Notes: generated by a model not told the origin, from the sequence alone. 64,000 nt of DNA from Ferranicluibacter quercicola (GCF_021168455.1 NZ_JAJOZR010000005.1:282871-346870); one strand, 5' to 3'; counted from the first letter of the stretch, positions 1 to 8,952 are shown. Program-made: numbers and translations.

Positions 1-351
1 GGCGATCGTGCCGCCGGTCCAGGCGATCTGCGCCCGTTTCGCGCTCGCTCCGGTTCCTTCGCCGGCGGGTGTCACCACCGCCGTCCAACCGGGCTTGTCC
101 TGCGGCGCGATGGCGGAGAGAACGCCGGGCACGGCGACCCGCAGACCGGTCGTCGCCGCACCGGCGCAGCCATGCGGAATCTTCAGCACGAAGGTCGCCG
201 TCTGCCCGGCCTTCACGCCCTTCGCGGCAATGGTGACATGCGCCGCGGCCGGTCCTGCGGCGATAGCAAGGCCGGTCGCAAGGGCGATCGTGCCCGCGGC
301 CCGAATGCGGGACAGCGCGGCGGTTCGGGAAGATTGCACGGAATGCCTCAT
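1..351 (-). CDS. YcnI/DUF1775 family periplasmic copper-binding protein, C-terminus cut by window edge
   Basis: Only the first 117 codons are in the window; the gene runs off the left edge. A cleavable signal peptide covers about residues 1-37 and ends AAGPAAA, so the mature protein would begin with His38 followed by VTIAAKGVKAGQ. Members of the YcnI (DUF1775) family bind copper through such a mature N-terminal histidine and usually sit with other copper-handling genes; those would lie outside the window. The segment KIPHGCAGAATTGLRVAVP is the typical start of the family beta-sandwich. The start was chosen because it gives the signal peptide directly. The function as a copper chaperone is family knowledge. 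Confidence 0.75.
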   Translation of the reverse strand, partial: MRHSVQSSRTAALSRIRAAGTIALATGLAIAAGPAAAHVTIAAKGVKAGQTATFVLKIPHGCAGAATTGLRVAVPGVLSAIAPQDKPGWTAVVTPAGEGTGASAKRAQIAWTGGTIA

Positions 352-509
352 CGTCTGCCTCTTTCTGCGTCCGCGCCGTCCGGACGCGGCCATGCCGATC
401 GGCGCGACAGCGAGGGAAGCGCGACGTCGAATGGGCGCAGATCTAGCGCGCGATCCGGCTTCAGGGAAGACGGGCCGGGGCCGAAGGCCTGCGGCTATCC
501 GGCGCGGCG

Positions 510-1166
510 CTAACGGTAGGCGGCGGATCGCTCGGCGAAAGCCGGCTGCGCGTCCACCATCGCGCCGCCCTCGACATCCGCCCTGAAGGCATCGAACAGC
601 GCATAGCCCTGTGCCCATCGGCCATAGCCGCTGGCGATGTTGATATGGCCGGCAGCGCCGATCGTATGAAGCGGCGATTCGAGATCGTCCCGCAGCCGAT
701 CGAGCTCGCCCGGCGCCATGTAGGGATCATCGAGGCTGCCGATGATGAGGCTAGGAAAGGGCAAGGGCATCGCCGGCGGCGCGGCGAAGGACAGACGTGC
801 CGGATGCAGCGCCTCGGTCCGCCGGAGATCGCAGGGCGCAACGAGAAAAGCACCCCTGACACGCCGCGCCGACGGGCGCTGACCGAGATGGGCCGTCAGC
901 AGGCAGCCGAGGCTGTGCGCGATGATATAGGTCTCGCCGGCCGCCTCGACCGCCGCATCCATTGCCGCGAGCCAGGTTTCGAGGTCCGGATGCTCCCAGT
1001 CCGCCTGCTGCAGCATGCGCGTCTGCGGCCTGTCCGCGTGCCAGATCCTCTGCCAGTGCCCGTCGCCGGACCCGAAAAGACCGGGAACGATGAGCACCTG
1101 GACCGCAGAACCGGGTGGCCCTGGGGTCCGGGCCGGGATCGGGCCTGCACGCTCGACCCTCGTCAT
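510..1166 (-). CDS. RBBP9/YdeN family serine alpha/beta hydrolase
   Basis: A small alpha/beta hydrolase. The family signature LIVPGLFGSGDGHWQ is near the N-terminus, the nucleophile is the serine of AHSLGC, the acid is probably in IIGSLDDPY, and the catalytic histidine is in GAAGHIN. The start is uncertain: ATG at 1166 gives 218 residues with a proline-rich N-terminus not typical of the family, while GTG at 1097 gives 195 residues beginning MLIVPGLFG, closer to family length. Neither has a strong Shine-Dalgarno. It lies 43 bp downstream of the 69-codon ORF at 1210-1419 and may be cotranscribed with it. The substrate is unknown; most relatives are uncharacterised. Confidence 0.75.
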   Translation of the reverse strand: MTRVERAGPIPARTPGPPGSAVQVLIVPGLFGSGDGHWQRIWHADRPQTRMLQQADWEHPDLETWLAAMDAAVEAAGETYIIAHSLGCLLTAHLGQRPSARRVRGAFLVAPCDLRRTEALHPARLSFAAPPAMPLPFPSLIIGSLDDPYMAPGELDRLRDDLESPLHTIGAAGHINIASGYGRWAQGYALFDAFRADVEGGAMVDAQPAFAERSAAYR

Positions 1167-1209
1167 CCGGGATGCCGCCCAAAACAGGCGCGTTCCCGGG
1201 AACAGGCGC

Positions 1210-1419
1210 CTAGTACCATGGCCCGCCTGCCATGCCCCAGTAGAACATCTCTTCGGAGCGATGCGAGGATCGCCGCTCGTCGCCGTCCGTCTCCTGCCCG
1301 CTCCGCTCGGAGACCTCACGCTCGCCGAGGGATATGCGGGTCTGTGCCGCACCGGCCCCGATGCCGGGGAAGCCGTTGCTTCGAAATGCCTCGATGCTCG
1401 ATTTCAGGATGGCCATCAT
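1210..1419 (-). CDS. Small hypothetical protein, 69 aa
   Basis: Unrecognised small protein. It starts with two ATG codons behind a GAGG ribosome-binding site 8 bases upstream. The N-terminal 20 residues (MMAILKSSIEAFRSN) look like an amphipathic helix, the middle is highly charged and Ser/Arg/Glu rich, and the end is aromatic and glycine rich (EMFYWGMAGGPWY). It contains no cysteine. A TCTAC-N7-GTAGA inverted repeat lies about 130 bp upstream, the same kind of element found before other sulfur genes here, so it may be part of the sulfur-starvation response. Coding status rests on the ribosome-binding site and context only; it could be non-coding leader of the hydrolase gene. Confidence 0.4.
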   Translation of the reverse strand: MMAILKSSIEAFRSNGFPGIGAGAAQTRISLGEREVSERSGQETDGDERRSSHRSEEMFYWGMAGGPWY

Positions 1420-1548
1420 CGCTCGTACCTCGCTGGGTTGGTGTCGAACATAGCCCCCGGGAACGGTCCGGGCCGCAGGCGCTCCGGTTCCGCGGGGCCG
1501 CCTGCAAGCCGGCGCCCTGCCGGCTGCATCTGCCATCAAACCCTTTAG

Positions 1549-1565
1549 TCTACAATTTTGGTAGA
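1549..1565. promoter_or_regulatory. Putative sulfur-regulon operator, site 1
   Basis: Perfect inverted repeat TCTAC-N7-GTAGA inside a short AT-rich patch, preceded by TTTAG. The inner T and A are 11 bases apart (T-N11-A), the hallmark of LysR-type regulator sites, to which CysB/Cbl belong. The flanking gene to the right ends toward it, so the site would serve the leftward 69-codon ORF and hydrolase. Related elements occur at 14167, 23224, 27827 and 28057. Confidence 0.45.
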
Positions 1566-1695
1566 AAGGAATTGGCGTTGCGCACGCCTCCGGGAAACTG
1601 TTTTTCCGCAGAGGCCGCGAAACCCGGAACGGCCGGCCCATACCAAAGGTCTATGAGCGGAATCCTTCGGATGGCTCCTCGCATCGACAGAGGGA

Positions 1696-3066
1696 CTACG
1701 TCGCGTCCGGCCAGCGATGCGCGGCCCCGACATGCGTATCAGGCAGCCGGTCGCCGCGGCCGAACAGGCGGTTCCGGAACGAGCCCTCGCCATAGGCCGT
1801 CTTGTAGAGCCCGCGCTCCTGCAGCACCGGCACGACATGATCGATCACGTCCTCGTAGCTTTCCGGCACCACCGTACGGGTGATGTTGAAACCGTCGATT
1901 TCGCCCTCTTCGACCCATTGTCCAAGAGCCGTGGCGACCTCTGCGCCGGTTCCAACCAGCACCGGATAGCGCCCGCCGAGCGCGGCCTCCTCCAGAATGC
2001 GCCGGCGCGTCCAGCCGGCCGCGCGCGCGACCTCGACCGCCGACTGGCTGGCATTCGACACGCCGTAGGTGATCGGCGCATCGAGATCGTATTGCGCAAA
2101 GTCGATGCCGGTGCTGGCCGAGAAATGCGCGAGCCCCGCTTCCGGATTGGCATGCGCCAGATAGTCCGCATGCTTCTCGCGGGCGATGGCGCCGGTCTCG
2201 CCGGCGACGATGGTGATGCCGACGAAGATGCGCAGCGCGTCCACGCCCCGGCCGGCATCGGCCGCTTCCTGCCGCAGCTGCCGGGCCGTCTTGCGCGCCG
2301 CGGCGGGGCTGGTGGCGGTGATGAAGATGCACTCCCCGTGACGCGCGGCGAAGGCACGGCCGCGGCCGGAGGTTCCCGCCTGGTAGAGAAGCGGCGTGCG
2401 CTGGCGCGACGGCTCGGCCAGGTGGATACCGTGCGAGCGGTAAAAGGGCCCGTCATGGGCGATGGCCCGGACACGGGCGGGATCGGCATAGATCCGCGCC
2501 GCCTTGTCGCGCCGCACGGCATCGTCCGCCCAGCTCCCCTCCCACAGCTTGTAGAGCACCTCCATATAGTCGTCGGCCCGGTCGTAGCGGCTGTCGTGCT
2601 CCGCCTGGCCGGCGTCGCCCAGCGCCCGCGCCGCGCTGTCGAGATAGCCGGTGACGATGTTCCAGCCGATGCGCCCCTGCGTCAGGTGATCGAGTGTCGA
2701 GAAACGCCGGGCGAAGAGGTAGGGCGCTTCCGCGCTCTGGTTGGCCGTGACGCCGAAGCCGAGATGGTCCGTGACCGCCGCCATGGCGGAGATCAGCATG
2801 GCGGGATCGTTGACCGGCAGCTGGATCGACTCGCGATGCGTGAGATCCGCCGAACCGCCATAGACATCGTAGACCCCGATGATATCGGCAAGAAACAACC
2901 CGTCGAACAGCCCCCGCTCCAGCGTGCGGGCAAGCGCGGTCCAGTAGGGCAGCGTCGTATAGAGATGCGACTGGTCGCGCGGATGGGTCCAGAGGCCATG
3001 GTTGATATGGCCGACGCAATTCATGCCGAAGGCGTTGAAGAGAATCTGCTTCGTGTCGGTCGTCAT
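1696..3066 (-). CDS. NtaA/SnaA/DszA family FMNH2-dependent monooxygenase
   Basis: 456-residue flavin monooxygenase of the bacterial luciferase-like (TIM barrel) superfamily, NtaA/SnaA/DszA/SoxA group. It begins with the group hallmark FNAFGMNCVGHINHGLWTHPRDQS and contains STLDHLTQGRIGWNIVTGYLDSA, GDAGQAEHDSRYDRADDYMEVLYKLWEGSW and TPLLYQAGTSGRGRAFAARHGECIFI, all typical. Such enzymes use reduced FMN from a separate reductase and O2 to oxidise C-S or C-N bonds (sulfones, nitrilotriacetate, EDTA). The start has a GGGAG site 6 bases upstream. It is divergent from the second flavin monooxygenase at 3284. A paralog lies at 15682-17082. The substrate cannot be read from sequence; context suggests an organosulfur compound. 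Confidence 0.85.
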   Translation of the reverse strand: MTTDTKQILFNAFGMNCVGHINHGLWTHPRDQSHLYTTLPYWTALARTLERGLFDGLFLADIIGVYDVYGGSADLTHRESIQLPVNDPAMLISAMAAVTDHLGFGVTANQSAEAPYLFARRFSTLDHLTQGRIGWNIVTGYLDSAARALGDAGQAEHDSRYDRADDYMEVLYKLWEGSWADDAVRRDKAARIYADPARVRAIAHDGPFYRSHGIHLAEPSRQRTPLLYQAGTSGRGRAFAARHGECIFITATSPAAARKTARQLRQEAADAGRGVDALRIFVGITIVAGETGAIAREKHADYLAHANPEAGLAHFSASTGIDFAQYDLDAPITYGVSNASQSAVEVARAAGWTRRRILEEAALGGRYPVLVGTGAEVATALGQWVEEGEIDGFNITRTVVPESYEDVIDHVVPVLQERGLYKTAYGEGSFRNRLFGRGDRLPDTHVGAAHRWPDAT

Positions 3067-3283
3067 GCTGCGCTCCCGCTGGTGGCACGCGTTTTCGCCC
3101 GACGGCTCGGCAAGATCAAGGCGCAAGGCCCGAACGGCGAACGCACTGTCCAGCGAATGCGAGACTGTCGCGACGGCTGCGGATATGCGAAAACGGCGGC
3201 ATCGCAGGCTGTTGCTCTGACAGGAACGGGCGCTGGATCGACGAACGGATGTTCGATCGCAGGCGCCGGGCATGGGAACTATC

Positions 3284-4306
3284 ATGAAAAAGATCGGCTT
3301 TCTCTCCTTCGGGCATTGGACGCCCTCGACGCAGTCGCAGACGCGCAGCGCGGCGGATACGCTGCTGCAGTCGATCGACCTTGCCGTCGCGGCCGAAGCG
3401 CTGGGCGCGGATGGCGCCTATTTCCGCGTGCACCATTTCGCCCGCCAGCTGGCATCGCCTTTCCCGCTGCTGGCCGCCGTCGGCGCACGCACCAGCCGGA
3501 TCGAGATCGGCACCGCCGTCATCGACATGCGCTACGAGAACCCGCTCTACATGGCCGAAGATGCGGGCGCGGCCGACATCATCGCCAGTGGCCGCCTGCA
3601 GCTCGGCATCAGCCGCGGCTCGCCCGAACAGGTCATCGACGGCTGGCGCCATTTCGGCTATGCCCCTATGGACGGCGAGACCGGCGGCGACATGGCCCGG
3701 CGCCATGCCGAGGTCTTCTACGACGTGCTGCGCGGCGAAGGCTTCGCACAGCCGAACCCCAATCCGATGTTCCCCAACCCGCCCGGCCTCCTGCGGCTGG
3801 AACCGCATGCGCCGGGCCTGCGCGACCGCATCTGGTGGGGCGCCAGCTCCAACGCGACCGCCATCTGGGCGGCGAACCTCGGCATGAACCTGCAGAGCTC
3901 GACCCTCAAGGACGACGAGACCGGCGAGCCCTTCCACGTGCAGCAGGCCGACCAGATCCGCGCCTACCGCGCCGCCTTCAAGGCTGCGGGCCATAGCCGC
4001 ACGCCGCGCGTCTCCGTTAGCCGCAGCATCTTCGCCATCACCAACGACCTCGACCGCGCCTATTTCGGCCGCTCGGGCGATGCCGGCGACAAGATCGGCT
4101 TCATCGACGCCGACACCCGCGCCATCTTCGGCCGCGGCTACGCCGCCGAACCCGATGTCCTCATCGACCAGCTGCGCACCGACGAAGCCATCACAGAGGC
4201 CGACACCCTCCTCCTCACCGTCCCCAACCAGCTCGGCGTCGACTACAACGCCCACGTCATCGAAGCCATCCTGACCCAGGTGGCGCCAGCGCTGGGGTGG
4301 CGGTGA
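3284..4306 (+). CDS. LLM-class flavin-dependent monooxygenase (luciferase-like)
   Basis: 340-residue single-domain luciferase-like protein. It starts MKKIGFLSFGHWTP and shows GADGAYFRVHHFARQLASPFPLLAAVGARTSRIEIGTAVIDMRYENPLYMAEDAGAADIIASGRL in sequence blocks typical of LuxA-like oxidoreductases, with the loop LGISRGSPEQVIDGW near residue 110. FMNH2 and O2 are the expected cosubstrates. The start at 3284 has GGGA six bases upstream; an in-frame ATG at 3272 lacks a site. It is transcribed divergently from the NtaA-type gene across a GC-rich 217-bp gap, in which I see no copy of the GTCTAY element. Together they probably oxidise one organosulfur or related compound. Confidence 0.82.
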   Translation: MKKIGFLSFGHWTPSTQSQTRSAADTLLQSIDLAVAAEALGADGAYFRVHHFARQLASPFPLLAAVGARTSRIEIGTAVIDMRYENPLYMAEDAGAADIIASGRLQLGISRGSPEQVIDGWRHFGYAPMDGETGGDMARRHAEVFYDVLRGEGFAQPNPNPMFPNPPGLLRLEPHAPGLRDRIWWGASSNATAIWAANLGMNLQSSTLKDDETGEPFHVQQADQIRAYRAAFKAAGHSRTPRVSVSRSIFAITNDLDRAYFGRSGDAGDKIGFIDADTRAIFGRGYAAEPDVLIDQLRTDEAITEADTLLLTVPNQLGVDYNAHVIEAILTQVAPALGWR

Positions 4307-4495
4307 CGGCACGCGGTCTTTCGATCATCCCCCGGGCGCTGCCGGTTGCGCGCTCCGCAGACAGGCCCAATGGCTGCTTCGAGACCCTTTCGCTCGAAAT
4401 TTGGATTGTGTCGCCGATTTTCGATGGACATGCCCAGGCATCGGTCCTTTAATATGCGGATCTTCTCATAAAGTCGTCGGAGGGGGCGTAGCGCG

Positions 4496-4897
4496 ATGAG
4501 ACGTTTTTTCGCATCAATGGGTCTGGCTGCAGCCTTGCTCCCCGTGCCGGGGTTTTTCTCGGCGCCCGGTCTTGCGGCAGAGGCAATGACCGGCGCCGAG
4601 CTGACCGCGCTTTTGGCAAACGGCAAAGTGATCCTTCTTGGTGGCCCCGGCAAAGGCTACAGCGGCACGCTGAACATCACGGCGGACGGCAAGGGCAAGG
4701 GAGAGGTCAAGCTCGCCGGTGGCGATATCATTTCGATCGAAGGCGTCTGGAAAATCAAGAAGAACAGGTTCTGCCGCGTCTGGAAAGGTGGACGCGACGC
4801 CGGCAAGGAAGTCTGCGAAACCTGGGTGAAAACCGGACCGAAGGCTGTCGACGTCATCGCCGCCAAAAAGAACATCGGAAGCAATTCCTGGGAGTAG
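4496..4897 (+). CDS. Small secreted protein of unknown function
   Basis: 133-residue protein with a clear signal peptide (MRRFFASMGLAAALLPVPGFFSAPGLAAEA, cleavage near residue 28-30). The mature part is about 105 residues, has glycine/lysine-rich beta-strand character (GKVILLGGPGKGYSG, ADGKGKGEVKLAGGD) and two cysteines (FCRVWKGG, VCETW) that could form a disulfide. It resembles the small DUF995-like periplasmic proteins common in Rhizobiales, but I cannot assign the family firmly. A strong GGAGGGGG site precedes the ATG. It stands alone between the flavin monooxygenase and a convergent HPP-CBS gene. Confidence 0.7.
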   Translation: MRRFFASMGLAAALLPVPGFFSAPGLAAEAMTGAELTALLANGKVILLGGPGKGYSGTLNITADGKGKGEVKLAGGDIISIEGVWKIKKNRFCRVWKGGRDAGKEVCETWVKTGPKAVDVIAAKKNIGSNSWE

Positions 4898-4924
4898 CCA
4901 CGTTCTGCCGTTGGCGGCGCCCTG

Positions 4925-6079
4925 TCATCCCTCCGCCAGCATCGCGACGAGCACGTCCGACTGCGAGAGGATGCCGGCGAGGCGGTTTTGGGGGTCGGTG
5001 ACGGGGAGGTGGTGGAGGCCGCCTTCGGCAAAGAGGAGGATGGCTTCGGAGAGGGAGCTTTCGGGCGAGACGCTCCGCACGGGGCTGGTCATGATATCCT
5101 TGACGGTGCCGTTGGGCGCCGTGGCGCCCGAGACGGCCAGCTGGTAGCGGCGGCGCAGTCCGATGGTCGGGCGGCCGCGGGTCCAGTCCGCGCGGTCGAG
5201 TATATCGGTCTGGGTCAGGATGCCGATGACGCGCGCATGGTCGTCGGTCACCGGCAGGGCCTTGATGTGATGGGCCCGCAGGAGCGCGTGCGCCTCCGAC
5301 AGCGAGGCATCCGGCGCGATCGCGATCACGTCGCGCGACATGATCTGCCCGCACGGTGTCTGGCCGGACCGGCGCTGGAACGACCGTAATTCCGTGCGCT
5401 TCAGGATGGTGACGAGTTCGTCGCGCTGGATGTCGAGGACCCGGTCGTAATCCTTCAGCACGGCATCGAGATCCTCCGCGGCAAAGCCGATCCGCGCGGC
5501 CGGCGGCGGATCCTTCGTCTGATGGCTTCCGAGCGTCGGCGCGGCGAGATGCGGATAGCGGCGGCCGGTGAGATTGTTGAAGAGCAGCGCGGCGGCCAGA
5601 AGCAGCAGCGAATTTCCCAGCACCGGCCAGAGAAGGAACCCATAGCCGAGCGCGTGGATCGCCGGGCCGCCGAGAACCGCCGTCAGCGCGATCGCGCCGC
5701 TCGGCGGATGCAGGCAGCGCAGGCTCATCATCAGGCCGATGGCCGCGGCCCCCGCCAGCGCCGCGGCGAGCATGGGGTCGGCCACGAGCTTTGCCACCGT
5801 CACCCCGACGAAGGCCGCGACGAGATTGCCGCCGATCAGCGACCAGGGCTGGGCGAGCGGACTGGACGGCACGGCAAAGAGGAGCACCGCCGAGGCCCCC
5901 ATCGGTGCGACCAGGGCCGGCGAGAGGGGAAATGTCACGCTCAGCAAGGCGCCGAGGAGACCCGTCACGAGCAGGCCGAACAGGGCGCCGGCCGCCGAGC
6001 GAAGCCGCTCCTTCGGGCTGACGGGCGAAGCCGGCCAGGGCATGAAGCGGGCCGCGCGGGAACGTGTCGTGGATGGCAT
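4925..6079 (-). CDS. HPP family membrane protein with tandem CBS domains
   Basis: 384 residues. The N-terminal half (about 25-175) has four hydrophobic segments and the HPP signature SLRCLHPPSGAIALTAVLGGPAI, together with APMGASAVLLFAVPSSPLAQPWSLIGGN. The C-terminal part holds two CBS motifs (about 240-300 and 315-375: CGQIMSRDVIAIAPDASLSEAHALLRAHHIKALPVTDD and VKDIMTSPVRSVSPESSLSEAILLFAEGGLHHLPVTD, given here only as landmarks). CBS pairs bind adenine nucleotides and gate transporters; HPP proteins of cyanobacteria carry nitrite, but the solute here is unknown. A GGAG site lies about 8 bases before the ATG. It is transcribed alone, behind the Kef genes. Confidence 0.85.
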   Translation of the reverse strand: MPSTTRSRAARFMPWPASPVSPKERLRSAAGALFGLLVTGLLGALLSVTFPLSPALVAPMGASAVLLFAVPSSPLAQPWSLIGGNLVAAFVGVTVAKLVADPMLAAALAGAAAIGLMMSLRCLHPPSGAIALTAVLGGPAIHALGYGFLLWPVLGNSLLLLAAALLFNNLTGRRYPHLAAPTLGSHQTKDPPPAARIGFAAEDLDAVLKDYDRVLDIQRDELVTILKRTELRSFQRRSGQTPCGQIMSRDVIAIAPDASLSEAHALLRAHHIKALPVTDDHARVIGILTQTDILDRADWTRGRPTIGLRRRYQLAVSGATAPNGTVKDIMTSPVRSVSPESSLSEAILLFAEGGLHHLPVTDPQNRLAGILSQSDVLVAMLAEG

Positions 6080-6373
6080 GCAGTGGTCTCCGCAGGGCAG
6101 GCCCGCATTGGCGGAAGCCGTGTCGATCGTGCCGGGCGAGCCCCGGAAATTGGCGGGACCCCTGTGATGCCCCGGCGAAGGTTACCATCTCCCGGCAGGA
6201 TTCCCGAGGCGCGACGTGAGACCGAGAGGGCGTTTTTCTGTGCGGAGCGATATCGAAGACCGGGCGATCCCCTCTCCGTCATTCCGCTCGGTCTCGTGCC
6301 CGGTTCGCAAGGGAATCGGCCGGCGGCCGGAATCCGGCCTGCGCCTGCGCTCCAATCCTTTGCGTCGTCGGGT

Positions 6374-8287
6374 CTACCCCTCGCCCTGCCCGTCCAGATC
6401 GTGCTGGCGGGCGGCGATATCCGGTGGGGTCCAGCCGCGTTCGGTCCGGTCGTGCAGCGCGCTGCGATCGCCCATCATCGCCTGCTCCAGCACATCGGCG
6501 ATCTCGCGGGCCCGCGCGATATAGTCCTTGTTCTCGAACACCGGCACGCCCTCCTTCCAGAGCGGCGCGAGCTGACGCAGGCCCCAATTGTCCTGCTTGA
6601 CGAAGACGGCCTTGCTCTTTTCCACATCGAAGGGATGCATGCCGAGGCTCTGCAGCGCGTAGCCGGCGGCCCGCACGGAGCTGTCGAAAACCTCGCGCAC
6701 GATGTCGTCGGCACCGGCCTCGTAGAGCTGGTAGACATGGTTGCGATCATAGGCGCGCGCGATGATGTGGATATCGGGGTTCTCGTGCCGGGCGTGGCGG
6801 ACGATGCTGAGGGCGCGCTCGACATCGTCGATGGCGACGACCAGCAGCCGCGCCTGGCGCAGACCGGCGGAATGCAGAAGATCGGGGCGGCCGGCATCGC
6901 CGAAGAAGGAGCGCACGCCGAATTTGCGCAGCCCGTCGATGACGTCGGAGCGGCTGTCGAGCACGATGGTCTTGTGGCCGTTGGCCAGCAGCATGCGGTT
7001 GATGATCTGCCCGAAGCGGCCGAGCCCCGCGATGATGACGGAGGCCTCCTCGCCGATGGCGTCGGCCTCCCGCATCTGCCCCCGGTCGAGACGTGGCATG
7101 ATGCCCTTGTCGAACAGGATGAAGAGCGCCGGCGTCAGCAGCATGGAAAAGGCGATGACCAGCATGAGGATGGCGGCGAGGTCCGAGGGCAGCACCGCGT
7201 TCTGGACGGTGAAGGAGACGAGCACGAAACCGAACTCGCCCGCCTGCGCCAGCCCGAGCGCCAGCAGCCAGCGGTCCGAACCCCGCAGCTTGTAGAAATG
7301 CCCGATGAGCCACAGCACCGCCGCCTTGATGACGATGACGCAAAGCGTCAGCAACAGCACGAGGCCGAGATTGGCGGTCAGCAGCGAGAAGTCGATGCCG
7401 GCTCCGACGGTGATGAAGAAGAGGCCGAGAAGCAGGCCCTTGAACGGCTCGATATCGCTTTCCAGCTCGTGGCGGAATTCGCTGTTGGCCAGCACCACGC
7501 CGGCAAGAAAGGTTCCGAGTGCCGGGGAAAGGCCGACCATGCTCATCAGCAGCGCGGTGGACACGACGAGCAGCAGCGCGGCGGCCGTGAACATCTCGCG
7601 CAGGCGCGAGGCCGCGATCAACCGGAAGATCGGGCGCGAAAGGAAGTGCCCGGCGACCACGACGAAGGCGATGGCGAGAAGCGTGACCAGCGCCACCTGC
7701 CAGCCGGGAAGGTCGGAGACGAGCGTCGCCGCAGTGCCGGCACCATGCGCGGCATGCTCGCCGCCCTGCAGGGCGGGATGTGTCAGAAGCGGCAGCACGG
7801 CCAGCATGGGAATGACGGCGATATCCTGAAACAGGAGCACGGAGAAGCTGGACCGCCCGCCCTCGGACTTCAAGAGCCCCTTCTCGCTCAGCGTCTGCAG
7901 CACGATGGCGGTGGAGGAGAGCGACAGGATGAGCCCGACGGCGACCGCCGTCTGCCAGGGCAGCCCGGCAGCAAGCCCGATGCCCGTGACGACCGCCGCC
8001 GAGCCCGCGACCTGCAGGCCGCCGAGACCGAGCAGTCGCGCGCGCATGTCCCACAGCGCCTGTGGCTGAAGCTCCAGCCCGACCAGAAACAGCATCATGA
8101 CAACGCCGAACTCGGCGAAATGCTGCAGATCCTGCGTCTCGTTGCCGACGACATGGAAAACGGGGCCGATGACGATGCCGGCGATGAGGTAGCCGAGCAC
8201 CGAGCCGAGCCCGAGCCGGGCCGCGATAATGACGGAGGTGACGGCGGCCGCGAGATAGACGAAGGCCTGGAACATGAAGCCGCTCAT
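6374..8287 (-). CDS. CPA2 family K+/H+ antiporter with TrkA-N domain (KefC/KefB-like)
   Basis: 637 residues. Residues 1 to about 375 are the Na+/H+-exchanger fold of the CPA2 family, with segments such as GSVLGYLIAGIVIGPVF, FGVVMMLFLVGLELQP, SLSSTAIVLQTLSEKGLL and ALGTFLAGVVLANSEFRHELE. A Rossmann-type TrkA-N domain follows at about 405-520 (VIIAGLGRFGQIINRML). The protein is the potassium efflux channel/antiporter used against electrophile or oxidative stress in gamma-proteobacterial relatives. Its ATG overlaps the stop of the upstream KefF-like gene by 4 bp, so the two are translationally coupled and probably form one transporter with its ancillary flavoprotein. Confidence 0.88.
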   Translation of the reverse strand: MSGFMFQAFVYLAAAVTSVIIAARLGLGSVLGYLIAGIVIGPVFHVVGNETQDLQHFAEFGVVMMLFLVGLELQPQALWDMRARLLGLGGLQVAGSAAVVTGIGLAAGLPWQTAVAVGLILSLSSTAIVLQTLSEKGLLKSEGGRSSFSVLLFQDIAVIPMLAVLPLLTHPALQGGEHAAHGAGTAATLVSDLPGWQVALVTLLAIAFVVVAGHFLSRPIFRLIAASRLREMFTAAALLLVVSTALLMSMVGLSPALGTFLAGVVLANSEFRHELESDIEPFKGLLLGLFFITVGAGIDFSLLTANLGLVLLLTLCVIVIKAAVLWLIGHFYKLRGSDRWLLALGLAQAGEFGFVLVSFTVQNAVLPSDLAAILMLVIAFSMLLTPALFILFDKGIMPRLDRGQMREADAIGEEASVIIAGLGRFGQIINRMLLANGHKTIVLDSRSDVIDGLRKFGVRSFFGDAGRPDLLHSAGLRQARLLVVAIDDVERALSIVRHARHENPDIHIIARAYDRNHVYQLYEAGADDIVREVFDSSVRAAGYALQSLGMHPFDVEKSKAVFVKQDNWGLRQLAPLWKEGVPVFENKDYIARAREIADVLEQAMMGDRSALHDRTERGWTPPDIAARQHDLDGQGEG

Positions 8288-8952
8288 TCGGAGATCCTCG
8301 CGGTGATGGCCGTGGGAGACGGCGATGTGTCGGAAAGCGTCGGGGCGTGCGAGGCGCCGATCAGGGGAATATCGTCGTCCAGAAGCTCGCGCCCCGAGAC
8401 GGCATCGAGATCCAGCGTCTCGTCGCGCAGGGCCGAAAGCAGGCGGAGATAGGCCGCGATATGCGTGTCCGCGCGGCCATCGACGGCGGAATCATGGGCG
8501 GAGAACAGCGCGAACGGTGGCAGGAAGCGCATGCCGCAGAGCGAGGCCGTCTGTTCCAGCGGCGACAGCAGCGTGCGCAGCCGGAAATGGTTGGAGCCCT
8601 CCTCGCGATAAGCATCCCGCGCGCCGCCGGTGGTCACCACCGGCAGGAACAGCTTGCCCGCCAGCTTCGAGCCGCTCTGCCCATAGGCAAAGCCGTATTC
8701 CAGCACGAGATCCTGCCACTCCTTCAAAAGAGCCGGCACGGAATACCAGTAGATCGGAAACTGGAAGACGATGACGTCATGCGCCAGCAGCCGCGCCTGT
8801 TCGGCATCGATATCGATGTTGAAACGGGGATAATCCGCATAGAGATCGACGAAGGTGACACCGTCCAGCTGCCGCGCTGCCTGCGCCATGCGCACATTGA
8901 GGCGCGAATGCCGCTGACCGGGATGGGCAAACAGGATGAGGACGCGCGCCAT
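8284..8952 (-). CDS. kefF: KefF-like NAD(P)H oxidoreductase (flavodoxin_2 fold)
   Basis: 222-residue flavodoxin-fold quinone oxidoreductase of the KefF/MdaB/YabF type, marked by LILFAHPGQRHSRLN, VDLYADYPRFNID, DVIVFQFPIYWYSVPALLKEWQD and LPVVTTGGARDAY. In E. coli KefF binds KefC, activates it and has FMN-dependent quinone reductase activity. GAGG precedes the ATG by 7 bases. It overlaps the downstream antiporter gene by 4 bp. A possible promoter upstream has TTGACA at 9108-9113 (minus strand), with only a weak -10. The C-terminus beyond about residue 190 is variable. Ancillary role to the adjacent antiporter is inference from gene order and family. Confidence 0.83.
   Translation of the reverse strand: MARVLILFAHPGQRHSRLNVRMAQAARQLDGVTFVDLYADYPRFNIDIDAEQARLLAHDVIVFQFPIYWYSVPALLKEWQDLVLEYGFAYGQSGSKLAGKLFLPVVTTGGARDAYREEGSNHFRLRTLLSPLEQTASLCGMRFLPPFALFSAHDSAVDGRADTHIAAYLRLLSALRDETLDLDAVSGRELLDDDIPLIGASHAPTLSDTSPSPTAITARISE

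Noticed and set aside
3067..3283. Sulfur element between the divergent flavin monooxygenases
   Set aside because: The gap is GC-rich and has no GTCTAY-type match, so the pair is not included in the proposed regulon on motif evidence.
5522..8452. Very long open frame (976 codons) on the plus strand
   Set aside because: It is antisense to the HPP-CBS and KefC genes, has extreme Arg/Gln/His composition and no family motif; a GC-rich codon-bias shadow.
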